From assembly GCA_030684575.1 (NCBI GenBank), contig JAUXVD010000012.1:1-64000 (forward strand): DNA of 64,000 bases, in the 5' to 3' direction. How positions within the stretch are numbered: the first letter of the stretch is position 1; the number at the start of each line of letters is the position of its first letter. The stretch is from Nitrospirota bacterium. GTDB lineage: Bacteria; Nitrospirota; Nitrospiria; Nitrospirales; Nitrospiraceae. This document shows positions 1 to 9,075 of this stretch, in pieces. Position numbers and translations under genes: made by a program. Below the pieces are notes generated by a model that made no database searches, was not told the origin of the DNA, and worked only from the letters and a program-made list of their open reading frames with translations.

Positions 1-141
1 GTACGGAATGTACTTGGCCATGCCCTTCTCCGCACAGACTTTCGTCAAGGCCGCGGTCAACGTCGTCTTGCCGTGGTCCACATGCCCGATCGTCCCGATA
101 TTCACGTGCGGCTTCCGCCGCTCATATTTCGCCTTCGCCAT
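1..141 (-). CDS. tuf: elongation factor Tu, N-terminal part (runs off window)
   Basis: Only the first 47 codons lie in the window; the rest continues to the left. EF-Tu is the GTPase that brings aminoacyl-tRNA to the ribosome. The translated start reads [20 protein letters not shown], followed by VDHGKTT, which together contain the G1 P-loop GHVDHGKT of EF-Tu. The ATG at 141 is the family's usual start. Three tRNA genes lie just upstream on the same strand, the common bacterial arrangement tRNA-Tyr, -Gly, -Thr, tuf, so one primary transcript is likely. Identification is very secure; whether this is the only tuf copy cannot be seen. Confidence 0.97.
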   Translation of the reverse strand, partial: MAKAKYERRKPHVNIGTIGHVDHGKTTLTAALTKVCAEKGMAKYIPY

Positions 142-229
142 GCCTCAACTCCCTTTCTGAAAATCTCCCAACGCACTATTCCCGTCGCGCTAACTAAATA
201 ATACGCGCACTGATCGAGCAAGCCCTACC

Positions 230-305
230 TGGAGCCCACGACGCGGATCGAACGCGTGACCTCGTCCTTACCAAGGACGTGCTCTACCAACTGAGCTACG
301 TGGGC
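230..305 (-). tRNA. tRNA-Thr (GGT)
   Basis: A complete 76-nt cloverleaf on the minus strand. The acceptor stem GCCCACG pairs with CGTGGGC, the discriminator is T, and CCA is encoded. The anticodon stem CGTCC/GGACG encloses the loop TTGGTAA, giving anticodon GGT (Thr). The T-arm has GTTCGATC. It lies between tRNA-Gly and tuf. Confidence 0.96.
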
Positions 306-368
306 CTTCACTTCACGCCTTTTCCCGTCGCGCCCATCGTATTCGCTCCGGGTCGAGCAAGCTCGGTT

Positions 369-443
369 TGGAGCGGGCGATGGGATTTGAACCCACGACA
401 GCCAGCTTGGAAGGCTGGAACTCTACCACTGAGCTACGCCCGC
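369..443 (-). tRNA. tRNA-Gly (TCC)
   Basis: A 75-nt cloverleaf on the minus strand. The acceptor stem GCGGGCG pairs with CGCCCGC and CCA is encoded. The anticodon stem CCAGC/GCTGG holds the loop CTTCCAA, giving anticodon TCC (Gly). It is the middle member of the Tyr-Gly-Thr-tuf group. Confidence 0.96.
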
Positions 444-539
444 CCATATTCTTCCCACAGTCTCAAACCTTGCAGCACACTTCACAACTGTCCTCAATCA
501 AGCCCCAACCCCTACGCCCCACAAGCTAAACTATAATGA

Positions 540-624
540 TGGTGGGCAGGCAAGGATTCGAACCTTGGAAGCCGATGGCAACAGATTTACAGTCTGCCCC
601 CTTTGGCCACTTGGGTACCTGCCC
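540..624 (-). tRNA. tRNA-Tyr (GTA)
   Basis: An 85-nt class II tRNA on the minus strand with a long variable arm. The acceptor stem GGGCAGG pairs with CCTGCCC and is followed by A and an encoded CCA. The anticodon loop CTGTAAA gives GTA (Tyr). It is the promoter-proximal member of the tRNA group upstream of tuf. Confidence 0.96.
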
Positions 625-940
625 AAAACGCCCCGCACAATAAATCTATTCTCACAATTATCAGCTTCTTTTTCATCGCATGATGATGAAAGAAGAATAA
701 GCTGGTCCACGCACATCTCCCCCTGTCCTTATAAATAAGGACAATTGCGGCGAGATGCGGGCACAGCCTTGTTCAGGAAACGCTCGATTCTATTGATGGG
801 GTATGGCGAAGTCAAGACCCAAAATCAGAATTGTCTTGTTTTTCTCAGACATACCCACAAGCGACCCTGCCGAATGACCATTCTTTTACGAGTTTCGGCA
901 CCACCAGCCTCACCTCTCCCCTACTATTCTTGAAACAATG
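625..940. other. intergenic region upstream of the tRNA-tuf transcript
   Basis: No convincing gene lies here. The region should contain the promoter driving the minus-strand tRNA-Tyr/Gly/Thr/tuf transcript, but I see no clear paired -35/-10 boxes. Short open frames exist on both strands but have neither ribosome-binding sites nor protein-like composition. Confidence 0.5.
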
Positions 941-1843
941 TCATGGCATGATGGAGTGCGAGCGCTTGCCGTCACATTGCCCCTCTCGCTGACCCCTCTC
1001 GTCCGGTCCAGCTAGCACTCCCACCGCGCGGGCAAGGAGACCGGGGGAGGCCCCCATCACATCCCTCATCAGCACCACCGCTTCCTCTGACGACAAGCGC
1101 GAGGCTGCCGCCAAGTATCGCTTGTGCGTCACGACCCTCTCAGCAGGGTCTTCAGGCTCGTAATATCCTCGGAGGGCCCCTTCACGATCGGCAATCCTGA
1201 GACGACGCACCCATTCGTCCTGACTCCTCCCGGACTTTTGGATCGACGGCCCTGCGCCCTTCGTCAATTCCAACTGATTCCACACCATCCACCCGACAAA
1301 CACCGCCCAGGTTTCGTTGAGGGCTTCCCACGATTCACGTTCCGTCAGAAATCGCTCCTCCGTTTCGCCCTTCCTCTGCACCACCGGCGTGATCAGGACC
1401 GCTCCATAGCGACAGCCCTGTTGCATTTTTGCGAACGTGAGAATCGGGTCCGGCAACGCCTCAGCCGCCGTCGTGGCCAAATAATCGACATAGGCGTGAA
1501 ACAATTCGTGGTACAGCGTCTCGATTTCGACATGCGTAAGCCGTCCGAGCGGACGCAACGTGGCGCCGGCGCCATTAAAGGACAACGCGCGGTTGAGCAC
1601 CATCCGATGCTCGCCGAGATGATACTCGGCGGCATAGGTGCGCAAATCGTCGAACTCAAACTGGATGAAGCTCGGCGGGATCGCCTTGAGGAACTTCGTC
1701 GGAAGACCCAGCGTCTGGGCCTCACTGAGCAGCTGACGCCACATCCGGTCCGTCAACGATGGCCGCTCCTCCGACAACCCCGCATTCGGCAGGGAGAGGA
1801 GTCCGCCCAACAGGAGGCCTATCAGGGCCACTCTACGCAACAT
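941..1843 (-). CDS. exported HExxH metalloprotease-like protein
   Basis: A protein of about 300 residues. Residues 1-25 form a signal peptide (MLRR, then a Leu/Gly-rich core and LPNAGLSEE), so it should be exported. Residues 111-120 read YHELFHAYVD, an HExxH zinc-protease motif (H112, E113, H116). A downstream Glu in the ESWEALNETWA segment is a candidate third ligand, gluzincin style. I do not recognise the family beyond that motif, so substrate and role are unknown. The ATG three codons upstream (1852) is an alternative start. The gene stands alone, with the helicase gene upstream on the same strand. The motif is clear; protease activity is inferred. Confidence 0.75.
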   Translation of the reverse strand: MLRRVALIGLLLGGLLSLPNAGLSEERPSLTDRMWRQLLSEAQTLGLPTKFLKAIPPSFIQFEFDDLRTYAAEYHLGEHRMVLNRALSFNGAGATLRPLGRLTHVEIETLYHELFHAYVDYLATTAAEALPDPILTFAKMQQGCRYGAVLITPVVQRKGETEERFLTERESWEALNETWAVFVGWMVWNQLELTKGAGPSIQKSGRSQDEWVRRLRIADREGALRGYYEPEDPAERVVTHKRYLAAASRLSSEEAVVLMRDVMGASPGLLARAVGVLAGPDERGQREGQCDGKRSHSIMP

Positions 1844-1900
1844 AGGCACCATCGATATTGATCCACTCGAGGGTGGGAAGGCTATCGCGGGAAGTATCGG

Positions 1901-3928
1901 TCACATCTCATGGTCATCGCGGCTATACCAGTCAGGCCGCCCACCTTCCTCCATGAGGGTCAGCTGATTCAGCAACGCAGGCGCTACAGGATCCAGGAAG
2001 CGAGAGGGATTCGAGAGCACCATGCCACTTCCCCGATCGAACACATTGATCGGATAGGTGAGGTACAGATGCCGCTTGGCTCTCGTCACGGCAACATAGA
2101 ACAGCCGCCGCTCCTCCTCCAGCTCCTCATCTTCACCGAACGCATAGACCGATGGAAACCGTCCATCCACAACCCACATGACGAATACACATTGCCACTC
2201 AAGCCCCTTCGCCGAATGGATGGTGGACAGCACGAGCCTCTCGTCATCGCGATCGGGAGCCCCATTGCCGGCGGCGCTCCCATCCGGGGGCTCCAGCGCC
2301 AGATCGGACAAGAAGGCTTCGAGCTCTTGATACCGCTCCGCGATCGTCTGCAAATGGTCCAGATCCCGTGCACGCTTGGGATAGTCGTCGTACTGGTCCT
2401 TGAAAATCGGCAAGTAATACTCATAGATCTGGCTCACCAAATTCGCCGGCCGCAGCGCTTCGTCTCCCGCAAGACTTTCGAGCGTCAACGCCAAATCCTT
2501 CAACCCCTTCCCCGTTCGCCCCGGCATCATAGAAAGGGCGCGATAGGGATTATCAGACTTCACCAACGCCGCCATGACATCCTGGGCCTTCTTCGGCCCG
2601 ACCCCTTCGATGAGCATGAGTACGCGATGCCAGCTGACAAGATCCAGCGGGTTCGCCACCACTCGTAAATGGGCCAACAGATCCTTCACATGTGCGGTCT
2701 CGATAAATTTAACCCCGCCACGCTTGATAAATGGCAGTCCGTGGCGCGACAGCTCAATTTCCAGATCGAAGGAATGGAAGCTCGACCGAAACAGCACCGC
2801 CATTTCGCCGAGCGGGACCCCTTCCTCCCGCAGCTCCAAAATTTTCTGCGCGATGAAACGCGATTGCGCATTCTCCCCTGCCGCTTCCACCAATGTCGGC
2901 AATGGCCCGTCCAACTTCCGAGTAAAGAGCCGCTTCGTATATTTCTCGGTTGCCACGTCGATAACGGCATTCGCCAGATTCAGGATCGGCTGGGTACTGC
3001 GGTAGTTCTCTTCGAGTTTATAGATCGTGGTGCCGGAAAAGAGAGACGGAAACTCCATGATGTTCTTGAACGTCGCACCACGGAACGCATAGATGGATTG
3101 CGAGTCGTCGCCGACGACCATGACGTTCCGATGAGTGGACGCAAGGTGCCGAATAACATCCGCCTGCAAGCGATTGGTGTCCTGATACTCATCCACCAGG
3201 ATGTACCGATACAGCGATGAAATCGTCCGTCTGACCGCGTCATCTTCCATCAAAAGCCGCCGCAGCAGCACCAGCAAATCGTCATAATCTACCAGCTGAC
3301 GCTGGCGTTTCGACACCTGATAGCCCTGCTGTAACTGCCCAAGCGCCTCCAGATGGTCCGCAAAATGATTGAACTCTTCGACGACGATCTCGTCGAGCGG
3401 GCGCAGGGTATTCTCCGATTTGCTGAACATCTCTGCAATCGTCCCCTTGCGGGGAAAGCGCTTGTCTTTTTCGTTCAAACCCAGCTGCACACGAACCAGG
3501 GCGATCAAGTCTTCGGCATCACCCCGATCCAGAATGGTAAAGCCGGGCTCCAGGCCGATCGATCGACCATAGCGCCTGAGCAACATATTGGCTACGGAAT
3601 GAAACGTACCGCCACGCACCCGCTCGCTACGCACGCCAATCAGCTCGCCCGCCCGCTCAAGCATCTCCTGCGACGATTTTCGCGTAAAGGTGAGCAGCAG
3701 GATGTGAGACGGATCGACCCCCGAGTCGATCAAATAGGCGACGCGATAGACCAGCGTTCGCGTCTTGCCGCTGCCGGCGCCGGCAATGACCAAAGCCGGC
3801 CCTTCGCCCGCAGTCACCGCTGCAAGCTGCTGGGCATTCAACGCCGCGGCATAGTTAAGCGAGAGCACGGAGGCCGGCCCTTGGTCCGGCGACCGCTTCA
3901 ACACATACGGGGTACTGTCTCGGTTCAT
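1901..3928 (-). CDS. UvrD/PcrA/Rep-type ATP-dependent 3'-5' DNA helicase (SF1A)
   Basis: About 675 residues. Superfamily 1A motifs appear in order: Q-motif/motif I LNAQQLAAV with AGAGSGKT (residues about 49-56), motif II VDEYQDTN, motif III VGDDSQSIYAFRGA, motif IV ENYRST, motif V STIHSAKGLEW and motif VI VAVTRAKRHLYLTYP. Such enzymes unwind DNA in repair and replication restart. The ATG at 3928 is chosen because homology-type sequence starts just after it. The open frame runs back to 4054, but that would cover the promoter of the divergent gene at 4102. The family is certain; whether it acts as UvrD, PcrA or Rep is not decided here. Confidence 0.92.
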   Translation of the reverse strand: MNRDSTPYVLKRSPDQGPASVLSLNYAAALNAQQLAAVTAGEGPALVIAGAGSGKTRTLVYRVAYLIDSGVDPSHILLLTFTRKSSQEMLERAGELIGVRSERVRGGTFHSVANMLLRRYGRSIGLEPGFTILDRGDAEDLIALVRVQLGLNEKDKRFPRKGTIAEMFSKSENTLRPLDEIVVEEFNHFADHLEALGQLQQGYQVSKRQRQLVDYDDLLVLLRRLLMEDDAVRRTISSLYRYILVDEYQDTNRLQADVIRHLASTHRNVMVVGDDSQSIYAFRGATFKNIMEFPSLFSGTTIYKLEENYRSTQPILNLANAVIDVATEKYTKRLFTRKLDGPLPTLVEAAGENAQSRFIAQKILELREEGVPLGEMAVLFRSSFHSFDLEIELSRHGLPFIKRGGVKFIETAHVKDLLAHLRVVANPLDLVSWHRVLMLIEGVGPKKAQDVMAALVKSDNPYRALSMMPGRTGKGLKDLALTLESLAGDEALRPANLVSQIYEYYLPIFKDQYDDYPKRARDLDHLQTIAERYQELEAFLSDLALEPPDGSAAGNGAPDRDDERLVLSTIHSAKGLEWQCVFVMWVVDGRFPSVYAFGEDEELEEERRLFYVAVTRAKRHLYLTYPINVFDRGSGMVLSNPSRFLDPVAPALLNQLTLMEEGGRPDWYSRDDHEM

Positions 3929-4043
3929 GTGGCAGCTCGTGAGGTGGTCGCGCTCTATAGCATACTGGGGTGGCCCTTTCAAATCGACCCATCGGTCCCG
4001 ACCCAAGCCTGACCGATCAAAAGACCTACCAGAGAGACGGCCC

Positions 4044-4073
4044 TTGGAGACCACGCCGTAACCTGTATATAAT
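4044..4073 (+). promoter_or_regulatory. sigma-70-type promoter for the 4102 gene
   Basis: TTGGAG (4044-4049) and a perfect TATAAT (4068-4073) are separated by 18 bases. Transcription would start near 4080, about 20 nt before the GTG at 4102, which is preceded by GAGG at 4093-4096. This arrangement supports the GTG start over the longer open frame. Confidence 0.7.
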
Positions 4074-4101
4074 GGCCCCTCTTTTTATATGTGAGGTCAT
4101 T

Positions 4102-4962
4102 GTGGGAACGTCCAAAAATCCTTATAGCGAACAACTCCGCGGAATCGCCGAACTCATACTCGCCGTCGCCGGCGAGTCCGTGACCGTCATGAAACGGAAC
4201 GCCCCGGAGCGAGCCTTGAAATTGAAGCGACACGATGAATGGGGCATCTACCTTGAATTCCTCAAAGTCATGTTCAACCTCACGGACCGGCTCTCCATTC
4301 TCTACTTGCCGATCAAGGACCAGCCTCTGTTTATGGACAGCCTCGAAGACGCCGTGACCCTGCAATTGAAAAGTGTGCTTGAGCCGGCATTCGGTACTGG
4401 CGCCGACCAAACGGAAATCATGCTCACCGTCGGCGCGGCGGTGGCAGAAAGCCGGCAAACCTATGAGCGATACCGGTTCCTGGTCACTGAGGATACCCCC
4501 GAGAAAACCGAGATGCTGAAAGACTTTGGCGGACGAGTCGCCGATGCGATGGGCATCGCAGGGAACGAGCACGTATCCTCGGCGGCAACCCTCTGCGCGA
4601 GCGCCGTCATTCCAGCCATCAAAGCCGTCTTAGCCGGAGACGCGCCACCAGCCGCTGCCGTCAATACCGCCGATCCAGCGACCGCGACCGCATCCACCCT
4701 GTCACCGCCCCCTGCGACACCTGAACCTCAGGGGCCAACAGGAACCGAAATCAAATTAGTCAGCGTGATGTCAACCGTCGAGGGAGAAGAAGTCGAAACT
4801 CGCTGGGGACTGCACCCGCGATTCCGACAAGATCTTCCTCCGGAGGACATGCAACAAGTCACCAGGCTAATGAATCGCGTGGCAAAAATCCTTGGTGAAC
4901 GTTATGCCTCCGTGGCATTCTCCGACGAATGGACGTCCTGGCATAAAGCCGGTCACGCCTAA
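4102..4962 (+). CDS. conserved hypothetical protein with Pro/Ala-rich linker
   Basis: A 286-residue protein of unknown function. The GTG start at 4102 is favoured because it follows GAGG (4093-4096) and lies just downstream of a good promoter. The N-terminal 180 residues look like one helical globular domain (starting GTSKNPYSEQLRG). A Thr/Ala/Pro-rich linker follows at about residues 185-220. The C-terminal segment of about 60 residues (TRWGLHPRFRQDLPPED onward) is charged and helical. No signal peptide or membrane segment is present, so it is probably cytoplasmic. It lies 72 bases upstream of glycogen phosphorylase on the same strand and may be cotranscribed with it. I recognise no domain. 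Confidence 0.8.
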   Translation: MGTSKNPYSEQLRGIAELILAVAGESVTVMKRNAPERALKLKRHDEWGIYLEFLKVMFNLTDRLSILYLPIKDQPLFMDSLEDAVTLQLKSVLEPAFGTGADQTEIMLTVGAAVAESRQTYERYRFLVTEDTPEKTEMLKDFGGRVADAMGIAGNEHVSSAATLCASAVIPAIKAVLAGDAPPAAAVNTADPATATASTLSPPPATPEPQGPTGTEIKLVSVMSTVEGEEVETRWGLHPRFRQDLPPEDMQQVTRLMNRVAKILGERYASVAFSDEWTSWHKAGHA

Positions 4963-5034
4963 CCGCTCTCGCCAGTTGCATCTGGCCGTTCCCACACGAC
5001 GACGCCAACTCCCCATCAGAAACTTGGAGGTGCA

Positions 5035-7194
5035 GTGGATACTTCGCAAACAGCAACCAGTGTACCGAATGGCATTCCATCCGGCCTCTCACGTCTCATG
5101 GAGCTGGCGCATAACCTCTGGTGGAGTTGGACCCCGGAGACTCGTCGACTGTTTGAGCACATCGATCCAACCCTCTGGGTACTGACCCACCACAACCCCG
5201 TAGAGCTACTGGCGAAAGTCAGGCCAGACCGGCTCATGCACCTCACCCAAGATCCCTCGTATATGCGGTTGTACTCTGCCGCCCTCAAGATATTTGACGA
5301 ATATCTGCAGAACAAACAAAGTTGGTTTAAAACACAACATGGCGACTTGAAAGCCCCCACCATCGCCTACTTCTCTGCGGAGTTTGGTCTACATCGATCC
5401 ATCCCGATTTACAGTGGTGGCCTGGGCATTCTTGCCGGGGACCATTGCAAGGAAGCCAGCGATCTGGGCGTGCCCCTGGTGGGAATTGGATTCATGTATC
5501 CACAAGGATATTTTCGACAACGGATCACGCCAGAAGGATGGCAAGAAGCAGCCTATGCTCCATTTAAACAAGCAGAGTCCCCGATTCATCCTGCCCTCAC
5601 TCCATCGGGAGAGCCCTGCCGGATTACGGTCGAGATCGGGAGTCGAGTCGTCACGGCTGCAGTCTGGAAAGTGCTTGCCGGACGGGTGCCCCTCTACCTC
5701 ATTGATACAGACGTCCCCGAGAACAGCCCTGAGAATCGAGCTCTTTCAGCTCGACTGTATGGCGGCGATCAAGAGATGCGCCTCTGTCAGGAATATCTGT
5801 TGGGTATCGGCGGTGTCCGCATGCTGCGTGCCTTGGGCATCGCACCGACGGTCTGGCATGCCAATGAGGGCCACTCTGCCTTCCTCACACTCGAACGCAT
5901 TCGCGAATTGACCCAAAAAGGATCGACGCATGCAGACGCCTGCGAAACGGTCCGCCAAAGCACCGTATTTACAACCCACACTCCGGTGCCAGCCGGCCAC
6001 GACGTGTTCCCCCATCACCTCATGGACCGGTACTTTACCGGCTATTGGGATCAACTGGGTCTCTCGCGGGAAGACTTCCTGCGATTGGGCGACACACCCG
6101 AGTCCCAGGGACAAGGGTTCAACATGACGGCACTCGCGATCCGAATGGCCGCGCATGTGAACGGGGTCAGCCGTGAACATGGACGGGTCTCGCGTGAGAT
6201 GTGGCACCATATGTGGCCGGGACTGGCCACCGAGCAGGTCCCCATCCGTAGCGTGACAAATGGCATCCATGCCCCGACCTGGATCGGACCAGAGCTCAAC
6301 CAACTCTATGGCAAATACCTGGGCCCGGAATGGACGGACAAATGCGACGACACGGCGATGTGGCAACGGGTTCTGGATATCCCCGATCAGGAACTCTGGG
6401 CCGTGCATCAAACCAGCAAACGAAAACTGATGAGCTTCATCCGGGAACGGGCGAGAAGCGGCTGGATGCAGGGCCACCTCCAGGCCTCGCAAGTCTTAAC
6501 GCGAGGCACGTTGCTCGATCCCGAAGCGCTCACCATCGGCTTCGCCAGGCGTTTTGCCACCTACAAACGAGCCACCTTGTTGTTCCGCGATCTCGAACGG
6601 CTCAAACAGTTGCTCCATAACCAATGGCGTCCCGTCCAATTGATCTTTGCCGGCAAGGCTCATCCAGCCGATGAGCCTGGTCGCTATTTCATCCATGAAG
6701 TATTGAGTTTTTGCGACGACCATAAATTGGGCGGACATGTGGCGTTTATTGAAAACTATGATATGCACATGGCGAAATTTCTCGTCCAAGGGGTCGATAT
6801 TTGGCTCAACACCCCACGTTTTCCCTTGGAAGCGAGCGGAACGAGCGGGCAAAAGGCCGCACTCAACGGCGTCATCAATCTCAGCGTCCTTGATGGCTGG
6901 TGGAAAGAGGGCTACAACGGAGCCAATGGATGGGGCATTGAACCATTGCTCGAAAGCCAGGATATTCAGGCCCAGGACGAGCATGATGCCCAACAGCTCT
7001 ATCGCATGCTGGAGCAAGAGGCCATCCCCCTCTACTATCAACGAGACCTAGATGGGATACCCCGCGGCTGGGTACAGCTCATGAAGGAAAACCTCCGGAC
7101 CAACGCGCCTAGATTCTGCACCAAACGAATGGTCAAGGAATACGTCGAAAAGCTCTATGCGCCGGCTATGGTTCACACACCCTCGACATGGTAA
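5035..7194 (+). CDS. glgP: alpha-glucan (glycogen/maltodextrin) phosphorylase, GT35
   Basis: A 719-residue cytoplasmic enzyme that releases glucose-1-phosphate from alpha-1,4-glucans. It belongs to the shorter bacterial/archaeal GT35 branch: it starts with LAHNLWWSW, has SAEFGLHRSIPIYSGGLGIL near residue 115 and VWHANEGHSAF near 277. The pyridoxal-phosphate site is EASGTSGQKAALNG at residues 599-612, with K607 as the predicted Schiff-base lysine. The GTG start follows GGAGG (5026-5030) by four bases. The next gene overlaps its stop. MalQ at 22450 supplies the partner disproportionating activity. Family assignment is secure; glycogen versus maltodextrin as main substrate is open. Confidence 0.95.
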   Translation: MDTSQTATSVPNGIPSGLSRLMELAHNLWWSWTPETRRLFEHIDPTLWVLTHHNPVELLAKVRPDRLMHLTQDPSYMRLYSAALKIFDEYLQNKQSWFKTQHGDLKAPTIAYFSAEFGLHRSIPIYSGGLGILAGDHCKEASDLGVPLVGIGFMYPQGYFRQRITPEGWQEAAYAPFKQAESPIHPALTPSGEPCRITVEIGSRVVTAAVWKVLAGRVPLYLIDTDVPENSPENRALSARLYGGDQEMRLCQEYLLGIGGVRMLRALGIAPTVWHANEGHSAFLTLERIRELTQKGSTHADACETVRQSTVFTTHTPVPAGHDVFPHHLMDRYFTGYWDQLGLSREDFLRLGDTPESQGQGFNMTALAIRMAAHVNGVSREHGRVSREMWHHMWPGLATEQVPIRSVTNGIHAPTWIGPELNQLYGKYLGPEWTDKCDDTAMWQRVLDIPDQELWAVHQTSKRKLMSFIRERARSGWMQGHLQASQVLTRGTLLDPEALTIGFARRFATYKRATLLFRDLERLKQLLHNQWRPVQLIFAGKAHPADEPGRYFIHEVLSFCDDHKLGGHVAFIENYDMHMAKFLVQGVDIWLNTPRFPLEASGTSGQKAALNGVINLSVLDGWWKEGYNGANGWGIEPLLESQDIQAQDEHDAQQLYRMLEQEAIPLYYQRDLDGIPRGWVQLMKENLRTNAPRFCTKRMVKEYVEKLYAPAMVHTPSTW

Positions 7195-8600
7195 ACGACC
7201 TTCACCCTAGTCCCACACCCGAGCGTCGCACCGCCACCATCTGGCTGCAAATACTGCTGCTGCTCACGCTTGGGGCTAGCGTCACTAGCCGCCCTTTAGC
7301 CGAAGCAGGCAAGCCAAACTCCCCGATAGGAGCTGCACTTGAGCGCGAAGCCACGAATGCGTTCAACCAGGCCGAGTACGACCAGGTGATGAAACTCTGG
7401 CAATCGATCCCGCCAGAAGCCACCCCATCGAAATCGCTCATCCGCCTCGCCTTCCACAGTGCCCTCAAGCTTGGACGGCCGGAAGAGGCCCTCACCCTCT
7501 ACCACCGGTTGGTCCCAGCTGACGCGCCAGACGATCGAGCCCTCTTACGGCCATTGGCCCTCAGCTTCGTCACCAGCCATGTCCGAGATTCACAGGAATA
7601 TGTCCGGATCACAGCCTACACCGTCTTAGCCGAACTCGGCCTCGCAGAGACACGAGCCGTACTGGAAGACGGGCTCCTCGATACATCGGTCTTAGTCCGA
7701 GCGCGCGCCGCTGAAGCGATCGGAAAGGCCGGCCTCGCAGGAAAGTCAGGCCCCCTACAACGGGCGATGAACGATGCCATGCCGGCCGTACGTATTGCCG
7801 CCATGAACGCGCTGAGCGAGGCCAAGGTCACGGCCATCATGCCTCAGCTCATCGCGATTGCCAGGACGGACGACGGACCGGAAGCCGTGTTCGCCTATGC
7901 CGCACTCTATCGGCTCGGCAAACGGGATATGCTGACCGACATTACCGGCGCGGCAACGCTTCCGGACCCCGAGGTCCGGATGGCGGCCCTGGGAGTGCTG
8001 GGACAACTGAAGCGCCCAGCCAGTCTGTCGGTCCTGAGCCAGGGGGTCTACGATCCCGAGCCATCGGTCCGCGCATTCGCCGCCGGGGCATTGGGTGACT
8101 TTGGGCAATCCGGTGGGGTCGCACCCTTAACCCATGCGCTGGACGATGACAACGCGCGTGTACGCGCCATCGCCGCCACGAGTCTTGGACGATTGGGGAT
8201 ACGGGAGAACCGACCATTGCTGCAGGCCCTCACGCGCGATGCCAGCATGCAGGCACGAGCCAGTGCGGCAGAAGGGCTACTTCGATTGGGCGACATATCG
8301 GCCATCTTGCTCGCGGCCGACTTAGCGAGACACCCGGATCCCTCTATACGCGCCGCTGCAGCCCATGCATTGGCCGCAACGCCCGATAAGCAAGCCGCCG
8401 TTATTTTACAAATGCTCTTGCAAGACCAGCAACCACAGCCGCGCCTCATGGCCGCGAAAGCCCTGGGAAAGAGCTCCGCTCCGGTGATGCCGTTGCTCAA
8501 GAAAGGATTGCAGGACTCAGACGTCGCCATTCGGCTGGCAGCCGCCGGAAGTCTCCTGCAACAACTCCGACGCTCCGCGCCATCCACCAAGTCCCATTAG
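7188..8600 (+). CDS. exported HEAT-repeat protein
   Basis: A 470-residue protein with an N-terminal membrane/signal segment (residues about 17-37, TIWLQILLLLTLGASVTS). A short helical region follows, and then from about residue 125 to the end a tandem array of roughly 30-residue HEAT/PBS-lyase-type repeats (for example VRARAAEAIGKAGLAG, VRAFAAGALGDFGQSGG, VRAIAATSLGRLG). Such solenoids bind proteins; no catalytic residues are seen. The ATG overlaps the glgP stop by 7 bases, indicating translational coupling. Export suggests a periplasmic scaffold, so a direct role with the cytoplasmic phosphorylase is doubtful. Function unknown. Confidence 0.88.
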   Translation: MVNDLHPSPTPERRTATIWLQILLLLTLGASVTSRPLAEAGKPNSPIGAALEREATNAFNQAEYDQVMKLWQSIPPEATPSKSLIRLAFHSALKLGRPEEALTLYHRLVPADAPDDRALLRPLALSFVTSHVRDSQEYVRITAYTVLAELGLAETRAVLEDGLLDTSVLVRARAAEAIGKAGLAGKSGPLQRAMNDAMPAVRIAAMNALSEAKVTAIMPQLIAIARTDDGPEAVFAYAALYRLGKRDMLTDITGAATLPDPEVRMAALGVLGQLKRPASLSVLSQGVYDPEPSVRAFAAGALGDFGQSGGVAPLTHALDDDNARVRAIAATSLGRLGIRENRPLLQALTRDASMQARASAAEGLLRLGDISAILLAADLARHPDPSIRAAAAHALAATPDKQAAVILQMLLQDQQPQPRLMAAKALGKSSAPVMPLLKKGLQDSDVAIRLAAAGSLLQQLRRSAPSTKSH

Positions 8601-8616
8601 TCGAAAGGATCTCGCC

Positions 8617-9072
8617 ATGTGGAAATTCGTTGGAGCCCTCCTCCTGGCCGCCACATCGTTCGGCCTCGGATTCTATTTCGGCCAACGCCCGGTCGGCACA
8701 TTACAACACACGATCTCAGACCTCCAACGTTCCATCACAGACATGTCGCGAAACATTTACGACACGACAAGAGGGATCGAATGGGACCTCCGAAGGCGAC
8801 AGGCACTACTCGACAGCAAATCGAGAGTGGTGCAGGCAAAAGCAGAACTGTTCGAGAAAAATGTTGGTGAAGCCGCGAAGCAGTTAAGTGCGGCGGTCGA
8901 AACCCTGGAGAATGCGATTAAAGGGGCGAAGCAAGACGAGTCGACCATCGCCGTGCGAGCACTCACCGCCACGATTCAAGAAGTCAGGCTGGAATTGTCG
9001 ATGGGGAAACCGGTCTCACTGAAGAAGATCGATGACATTCAACGGGAAGTCGACCGGCAACTGAGTAAATAG
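8617..9072 (+). CDS. membrane-anchored coiled-coil protein
   Basis: A 151-residue protein. Residues 4-24 form one hydrophobic segment (FVGALLLAATSFGLGFYFG); the rest is highly charged, long-helix sequence with heptad character and no cysteines. It is probably an inner-membrane anchor with an extended coiled-coil domain. It lies 16 bases downstream of the HEAT-repeat gene on the same strand, with AAGGA ahead of the ATG, and is likely the last gene of the glgP transcript. It ends 3 bases from the convergent HEAT-repeat gene. No family recognised. Confidence 0.8.
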   Translation: MWKFVGALLLAATSFGLGFYFGQRPVGTLQHTISDLQRSITDMSRNIYDTTRGIEWDLRRRQALLDSKSRVVQAKAELFEKNVGEAAKQLSAAVETLENAIKGAKQDESTIAVRALTATIQEVRLELSMGKPVSLKKIDDIQREVDRQLSK

Positions 9073-9075
9073 CCG

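Noticed and set aside
1124-1861. A 245-codon open frame on the plus strand opposite the metalloprotease-like gene.
   Set aside because: It is His/Arg/Gln-rich, lacks a start context and lies opposite a gene with a signal peptide and HExxH motif.
3970-4101. Longer N-terminus for the 4102 gene.
   Set aside because: It would cross the promoter with TATAAT at 4068-4073 and overlap the helicase start; the GTG with GAGG is better.
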